A stretch of DNA of 64,000 nucleotides from Nitrospira sp. (GTDB lineage Bacteria; Nitrospirota; Nitrospiria; Nitrospirales; Nitrospiraceae): NCBI GenBank assembly GCA_024760525.1, contig CP060499.1, positions 2,480,001 to 2,544,000 of the forward strand, in the 5' to 3' direction. Below are positions 61,201 through 64,000 of this stretch, piece after piece (the first letter of the stretch is position 1; each line of letters begins with the position of its first letter). A program made the position numbers and the translations under genes. The notes beneath the pieces were generated by a model. The model ran no database searches. It was not told the DNA's origin and saw nothing but the letters and a program-made list of their open reading frames with translations.

Positions 61201-62654
61201 AAGCGAGATGGTACGGCCGCCGGCCAGAATAATGCTTGGACCAGACCTGCTTGATTCAACAAATCGGCATCGCGCTCATCCGCCGCCAGCGCATGCGTCA
61301 TATAGCTCAGCTGTCGCTCGACAAAACTCGCTCGTTCCCGCAAGTGTGGCCAGCGGCGGTAGTCCTCTTCGCTATACCGTAATGACTCCATGATAAGGCC
61401 GACCCGCACCGGCGCCAGTTCGGCGAGCCATTCGAGACACGTCTCAGAGTACCGGTTATGGACCAGCCATACCCAGACTTGGTCGAATCGTTGACCGGCC
61501 AGAAGGTCTTTCGCATGGTGTAACCAGGATGACGGCGAGCCGTCGGGCGCGTCGCAGAAAACCGGAAGCGTCACACACTCGCACCCATTGGCCCGAAGAC
61601 CGTCCTCAACGGCGAAGTTTCCCACGTACGACCAGGCTTTGGCCTGCGCCCATTTGCTGAACTCCAACTGCACCAGAAGCACTTTCGGTTTCACCACACC
61701 TGCATCGTGCTCCACCGCGGTTCGCAACTTGATTTGTCCGCCGGTGAATACTTGCTGTCGGCGTCGCCGCCATTCCTCGAAGGCCGGATCGTCCGCTCGT
61801 CTTGACGTCAAATGCGGAGGTATCCGGTCTTGCGCGCAAACGAACCGGGAGAAATCGACGGAGCTCCAGCGATCCCCCTCTCTGCGGACCGCCCAAAATC
61901 CCACGATGTTGGACACCGTGCCAAGCAGTTCACCCACAGCCAAGGTGACACCTGGATGGAACTCCTTGCCCGTCGCGGGATCGCGGATGTAATCGGCCTC
62001 GAGTTGCGTGCGGGCATAGCCGATATCGATCTCTGAGAGCTGTAGCTCAAGGTCATCGCCGCAAAGAATTCCGCCATCACGGACGAGTTCGAAGGCGGCT
62101 TCAAGATCCCTCCGCACGGCGGCGTAGCTATGATCTCCATCGATGAACACCACGTCGAACGCATGACGCGGAAACATGGGCAGCATGGCGCCGCTGTCTC
62201 CTCTCTGCGCGAGGACGATATCGTCATACCCCGCCGAGCTGACATTGTGGAGGAACAGATCGTAGATCGTGTCGTTCGCCAGAGCGGCCGACATGGCGCG
62301 GTAGACCGGCGCATCCGGGCGCTTCGCTGGATCAAAATACGGCTTCCACGGATCCACGCATACGACGCGGCCCTGTCGCCGGTGATGGCGGGCGAGCGCT
62401 TCCGCCCACGTGATGGCTGAGCCCCCGGCCCAAGACCCCACTTCGAGAATGTCGAAGCGCCGGGTCCCCACTCGCGACGACTCATACCGTATCAGTTCCT
62501 GCATGGCGACGTGCCGAAGAGGAAGCCCCTGCGAAGCCCACATGATCGGGCCGAAATAGGGCCGCCTCGTCTCACGGCAGAACTCGTAATACTCGAGTAT
62601 TGAACGGTCCTCGGAGGACAGTCCGGCTAATGGGTTGAGATCACGTTGTGTCAC
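55212..62654 (-). CDS. 2480-residue multidomain glycosyltransferase/methyltransferase
   Basis: One uninterrupted frame with eight recognisable modules. Residues 60-255: SAM methyltransferase (FDILEVGSWAGGSAITWAEA, VVFIDGDHSY). 320-690: CgeB-like GT-B (YAGRVVEAMAAGRPAVSWEI). 725-960: GT2-like (YCIQVDEDMILAPDA). 1015-1380: GT4 (VLLVTPFFWPSVGGVQRVAE, EASPLCVLEAMSHRLAW). 1426-1660: SAM methyltransferase (ILDVGCGRGWLTN). 1684-1915: GT2 (VTVIVPTYNRPDRLR, YLDDDDRY). 1940-2200: GT2 (EVIVVDNGSTDGTAEFL, FLNNDTIPQPGWL). 2210-2475: TPR repeats. The start is GTG, 7 bases after the TPP gene. Met725 and Met1426 have ribosome-site-like sequence upstream, suggesting past gene fusions or internal starts. Likely builds a methylated oligosaccharide on flagellin. 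Confidence 0.92.
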   Translation of the reverse strand: MTQRDLNPLAGLSSEDRSILEYYEFCRETRRPYFGPIMWASQGLPLRHVAMQELIRYESSRVGTRRFDILEVGSWAGGSAITWAEALARHHRRQGRVVCVDPWKPYFDPAKRPDAPVYRAMSAALANDTIYDLFLHNVSSAGYDDIVLAQRGDSGAMLPMFPRHAFDVVFIDGDHSYAAVRRDLEAAFELVRDGGILCGDDLELQLSEIDIGYARTQLEADYIRDPATGKEFHPGVTLAVGELLGTVSNIVGFWAVRREGDRWSSVDFSRFVCAQDRIPPHLTSRRADDPAFEEWRRRRQQVFTGGQIKLRTAVEHDAGVVKPKVLLVQLEFSKWAQAKAWSYVGNFAVEDGLRANGCECVTLPVFCDAPDGSPSSWLHHAKDLLAGQRFDQVWVWLVHNRYSETCLEWLAELAPVRVGLIMESLRYSEEDYRRWPHLRERASFVERQLSYMTHALAADERDADLLNQAGLVQALFWPAAVPSRFISATIERPSRREAVFHGELYGERKEWLTRPDLKNLLIHPPSAEASTQFPQLFDTLHRQMSERLQSGWRPDPVALTEYVGLWRRLREAIFVNWLTSLKTWSAVVNLPSLFQAYAGRVVEAMAAGRPAVSWEIPRRPQTSALFKHGQEILLYPKDTPKALKEHLERIARDAGYAQDIAGKARAALLRDHTTEHRGRQWLSWIEGGRTLRPCKEEEARDRHGRTPEAIAPPTAAAIDEKVTPMTTVFVLTVGDPAFPDCKAALAAQRGAPFKLEIIHNVSPFSAAAQEMIRRCRTPYCIQVDEDMILAPDAVATMEAAMKAAPDHVGMICFHLYDDDRELTIQGVKIYRAAMFKELSFQDVKASEMDLLDQMGARGIKWILHPDVKGRHGTHYTIETIYRRYKTMYEKDIRQWNVLTSDIRRKVERFRETGDPLQLFALLGAVHGIVHAPLADDREKDARYYAYHELDVFKRLFMQQPPVTQAYDAQKSGKPVTNQPIPFDQVRWKTGRQSEAPVNPSSMPSVVESPRPDGQKRVLLVTPFFWPSVGGVQRVAEELGVGLVTHGYHVDVATYPVAERGHEEYRGLTIITVANHDQMAGDLRICILQIDRLLQTGRYAACILLGDPSNALFYGALTNPLPAETALIIQPTMNEQSYRDLVKEDFVRPVFLTLARRARAVVTLSQHGPDARFLREHGIPTVYVPNGVTAVVPKGTFRSTYRISADAFVILHVANLYSVKNHPGLLRALDDLPTGAKLVMVGRPGEESAYVREVQEMLRARPDVLYIPGLSAEEVAAAMQEADLLVLASRCEASPLCVLEAMSHRLAWLTTPGCGTVHEQAGGIIAELDTFLSHIRLFMQEPEFRHALADLGFQHWQACYQWGDVLQGWIDVIERGTLPGSFSMPDVIRNGMASLAQRVQAAVAVEGGKKHTQAPQATRRPAKDGAMKEREYGQGIDKESSHNDQFYVDLFVKAPAWSSPHPNADEAARWSKIASFLEHILRRVQQGEPGRLLRILDVGCGRGWLTNLATMYGSCEGVEPVAGVVEHARKLFPHLRFETGTPESILQRSDFLPYDVILTSEVIEHVPHGQKEMFLAQLARLLEPDGYLILTTPRGEMWEQWKTIAPPNQPVEDWVTEDQLRGLFASQGFVDMGLERIYVEIPRLRYVPAPTPADLGAMNLLPIYQVWVCQRTAAPRHTFMTRAPKVTVIVPTYNRPDRLRTALASLALQTYQDFEIIVVNDAGCDVGPVIADCSDRHRITTVCHDRNRGLAAARNSGLRAAKGIYIAYLDDDDRYLPHHLETLVTYLDRQECRVAYTDAWRVHERQIDGAYVETGRDVPYSREFNPVDLLVCNYFPVLCVMHARQCVDEVGFFDESLFAHEDWDLWIRMATRFPFKHLNVTTAEFTWRNDGTSMTSGTKDTYRRTTEIIYRKYAPYAEPIAGVREAQQRRLEGFHARKSRKPYVCSIVMPVWNRLEMTRGCLTALSQIHDQPEYEVIVVDNGSTDGTAEFLKQLDGDIRVLTNQENLGFAKACNQGARAAEGRYLVFLNNDTIPQPGWLSALVSEVDAHSEVGIVGSKLLYPDGTIQHAGVIRDCQDRLPYHIYKFFAGDHPAVNQRREFQIVTAACLLIRRGLFEEVGGFDEEYVNGFEDADLCLKVKDRGHLVVYQPRSIVVHLESQTPGRKIHDDANAARFLKRWGAQWWTADEDRHFHVDGYKLKRIFRDGQLGCDMQLIDGIKDRAAWAHVAAAQTAALKQDWQAVRRELSLAEDWPNDHYVLSWGAMVAEKLKEPVLRVRFLSRYLALADSPADRAALVRTLIEQKNYTDAESHLRMLLDASPDHADGLLLSGILSMQREQYQQAEATFASALRQGADRKKCLMGMGMAAMGRAYAQGAWERFRQVLADNPDDAEAIHWLLRAGTAQNRWQEVGEHLRRYLLRNPADLSVRYALAGVLVRGEQIVGARQEYETLRALAPTYDGLVQLDQAISGKEAAFAVEAAHL

Positions 62655-62661
62655 AGTATGC

Positions 62662-64000
62662 TCACGGTTGCATCGGTTTCACGACATCGGGATACTCGGG
62701 GCTCATCCAACCTTCCGCCGGTTCGATCAGCATGTTGTTCTTGAACTCCTCACGAGAGATATAGGGGTACATGTCCTCGATCGGCGTCTTCCATCCGAAA
62801 ATTCTCGGTTCGTACGTATGGTACTCATCCATGTCCACGTCGCACACGACGGGCCCATCGTGACGCAGCACTGCGTCGATCCGGGCGTCCATTTCCGCAT
62901 GATTGGCGATCGTCACGGTTTTGATCCCGTAGGCCTGAGCCAACTTGACGAAATTCGGCGGCCGATAGCCTTTCGGCCCGCAGGCCTCCGCCCGGCCCTG
63001 GAAGTTTGTTTCCTGATAGGCTTTCGTAATCCCGTAGATATGGTTGTTCAGGATGAATGTCTTGACCTTGACTCCGTAGTTCACGAATGTTTGCATTTCC
63101 TGAAGGTTCATGTTGAACCCGCCGTCGCCGATCGTACAGACCACCTGTTTGGAGGGATCGGCAAACCAAGCCCCCATGGCGCCCGCAAATGAAAAGCCCA
63201 TGGGTGAGTTGCCGTTGTTCGTCAGGTTCCGCTGGCCGTACTTCGTTTCGAACGCATGGTTGCTGACGACAATGTTGCCGCCGCAATCACCGACGAGAAT
63301 GTCGCGCTCGCCCAATTTTTCCGACAGGCGCCGCATGAAGGCATAGGGATGCACCCGTTCCCGCTGCTCGAAAAACTCCGGTCGGACCGGATCGTATTTG
63401 CGCTTCCAGTTCATGACCCGTTGAGTCCATTCAGCGCGATCAGGCAATGGTTTTCGCGACCGTTCCAGCGCACTGAGGAGCCTTCGAATGAAGACTTTTG
63501 CGTTGCAAAGAATGTTGACGTCGAAGGGAACTTGCTGAAACTTCCGCTGCACCATGGCCGGATCGATCTCAACGAGATACTTCCTGGCTCCCCGCGCGAA
63601 ACTCTGCACGTTGCCCCCGGTGATGCGGCCCGAGATCCTGCTTCCGATCGACAGGAGTAGATCGCTGTTCTGAATGCCGAAATTGCGCCCGGCTCCACCG
63701 TAAGTCCCGACCCGCCCGCCGTACCACTCATAATCGGAAGTAATGACGTCCAATGCGTTCCAGGTTGGGAAACAGGGAATCCTCAGTCGACGGCCCAATT
63801 CCCGCACGTCGTCCTGTGCGTCGGCGAGGCGTACACCGCCGCCGACGAGGATCACAGGCCGCTCGGCCGAACGCAGATCGTCGAGTAATCGTTCGATCTG
63901 TGAGTCGACCACCTCAGGATCGAACGCGGCCGTCGCCGGAATATCGAACCCGACGAGTTGTTTGGCATCGACTGTGGCTTTCTGAACATCGAGTGGAATA
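62662..64000 (-). CDS. Thiamine-pyrophosphate enzyme, acetolactate synthase-like (5' end cut by window)
   Basis: C-terminal 446 residues of a TPP-dependent enzyme; the frame is open to the window edge, beginning IPLDVQ, the usual end of the Pyr domain. The central domain (RPVILVGGGVRLADAQ) and the TPP-binding motif GDGGFNMNLQEMQTF...ILNN are visible. The last motif is the GDG-(about 26)-NN signature. It is co-directional with, and 7 bases before, the megaenzyme. In glycan loci such enzymes can make keto or branched-chain sugar precursors (YerE-like); ordinary branched-chain amino-acid synthesis is less likely here, with no ilvN following, but cannot be excluded. Confidence 0.88.
   Translation of the reverse strand, partial: IPLDVQKATVDAKQLVGFDIPATAAFDPEVVDSQIERLLDDLRSAERPVILVGGGVRLADAQDDVRELGRRLRIPCFPTWNALDVITSDYEWYGGRVGTYGGAGRNFGIQNSDLLLSIGSRISGRITGGNVQSFARGARKYLVEIDPAMVQRKFQQVPFDVNILCNAKVFIRRLLSALERSRKPLPDRAEWTQRVMNWKRKYDPVRPEFFEQRERVHPYAFMRRLSEKLGERDILVGDCGGNIVVSNHAFETKYGQRNLTNNGNSPMGFSFAGAMGAWFADPSKQVVCTIGDGGFNMNLQEMQTFVNYGVKVKTFILNNHIYGITKAYQETNFQGRAEACGPKGYRPPNFVKLAQAYGIKTVTIANHAEMDARIDAVLRHDGPVVCDVDMDEYHTYEPRIFGWKTPIEDMYPYISREEFKNNMLIEPAEGWMSPEYPDVVKPMQP

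Noticed and set aside
1..64000. tRNA, rRNA, CRISPR arrays, insertion sequences
   Set aside because: None was seen on reading either strand; short direct repeats are limited to the gspH heptamers.

Overview
The window reads as a chromosomal segment of a motile, Gram-negative, exopolysaccharide-producing bacterium. The mixture of a VPLPA-type exosortase fused to EpsI, a type II secretion operon with an N-type subunit, a delta-proteobacteria/Nitrospirota-style chemotaxis cluster and very large flagellar-locus glycosyltransferases fits Nitrospira or a close relative best. That placement is inference from gene content and moderately high GC; no rRNA or other phylogenetic marker is present. No tRNA, rRNA, CRISPR array, insertion sequence or phage gene was seen.

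Layout. (A) 1-14821, almost all on the minus strand: an exopolysaccharide and protein-sorting cluster. Transcription starts at gmd (GDP-mannose 4,6-dehydratase) and fcl (GDP-fucose synthase), crosses a 582-base gene-free stretch, then runs through a GT4 glycosyltransferase, a secreted GHL10-type glycosidase, an O-antigen ligase/polymerase-like protein, a flippase, a methyltransferase, a second GT4, a WecG/TagA glycosyltransferase, a VPLPA-CTERM secreted protein with its own terminator, the exosortase-EpsI fusion and a polyprenyl-phosphate sugar-1-phosphate transferase cut by the window edge. (B) 14916-25446, plus strand: type II secretion genes in the order C, E, F, G, H, I, J, N, L, M, K; the secretin gspD and the prepilin peptidase are absent. 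(C) 25485-41160, minus strand: chemotaxis and motor genes (cheY, cheZ, motA, motB, a STAS protein, a second cheZ-like gene, cheY, cheA, cheW, a chemoreceptor, cheR, cheD, cheB) that run into a partner-switching module (two STAS proteins, a REC-PP2C phosphatase, an HPt protein, a REC-HATPase protein). (D) 41487-49807: an HTH regulator divergent from a MinD/FlhG-like ATPase, then, on the minus strand, late flagellar genes (fliC behind a recognisable sigma-28 promoter, flaG, fliD, fliS, fliT) followed by a degenerate GGDEF protein, a PilZ protein and a soluble chemoreceptor-like protein. (E) 49869-64000, minus strand: a glycosylation locus beside the flagellin gene, with a TPP-dependent enzyme (cut by the window edge), a 2480-residue multidomain glycosyltransferase/methyltransferase, two GT9 enzymes, a CgeB-like glycosyltransferase and a 177-residue unknown.

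How the parts may work together. Region E probably builds and attaches a glycan to the flagellin encoded next to it. Regions C and D control and drive the motor. Candidate c-di-GMP-binding modules recur: tandem MshEN motifs in GspE and, unexpectedly, in CheA, a preserved RxxD I-site on a dead GGDEF domain, and a PilZ domain. Region A assembles a fucose- or deoxyhexose-containing polysaccharide and sorts at least one VPLPA-CTERM protein. The most unusual items are the megaenzyme in E, the MshEN-like insert in CheA, the dead GGDEF/PilZ pair, the paired CheZ proteins and a 32-codon ORF that exactly bridges motA and motB.
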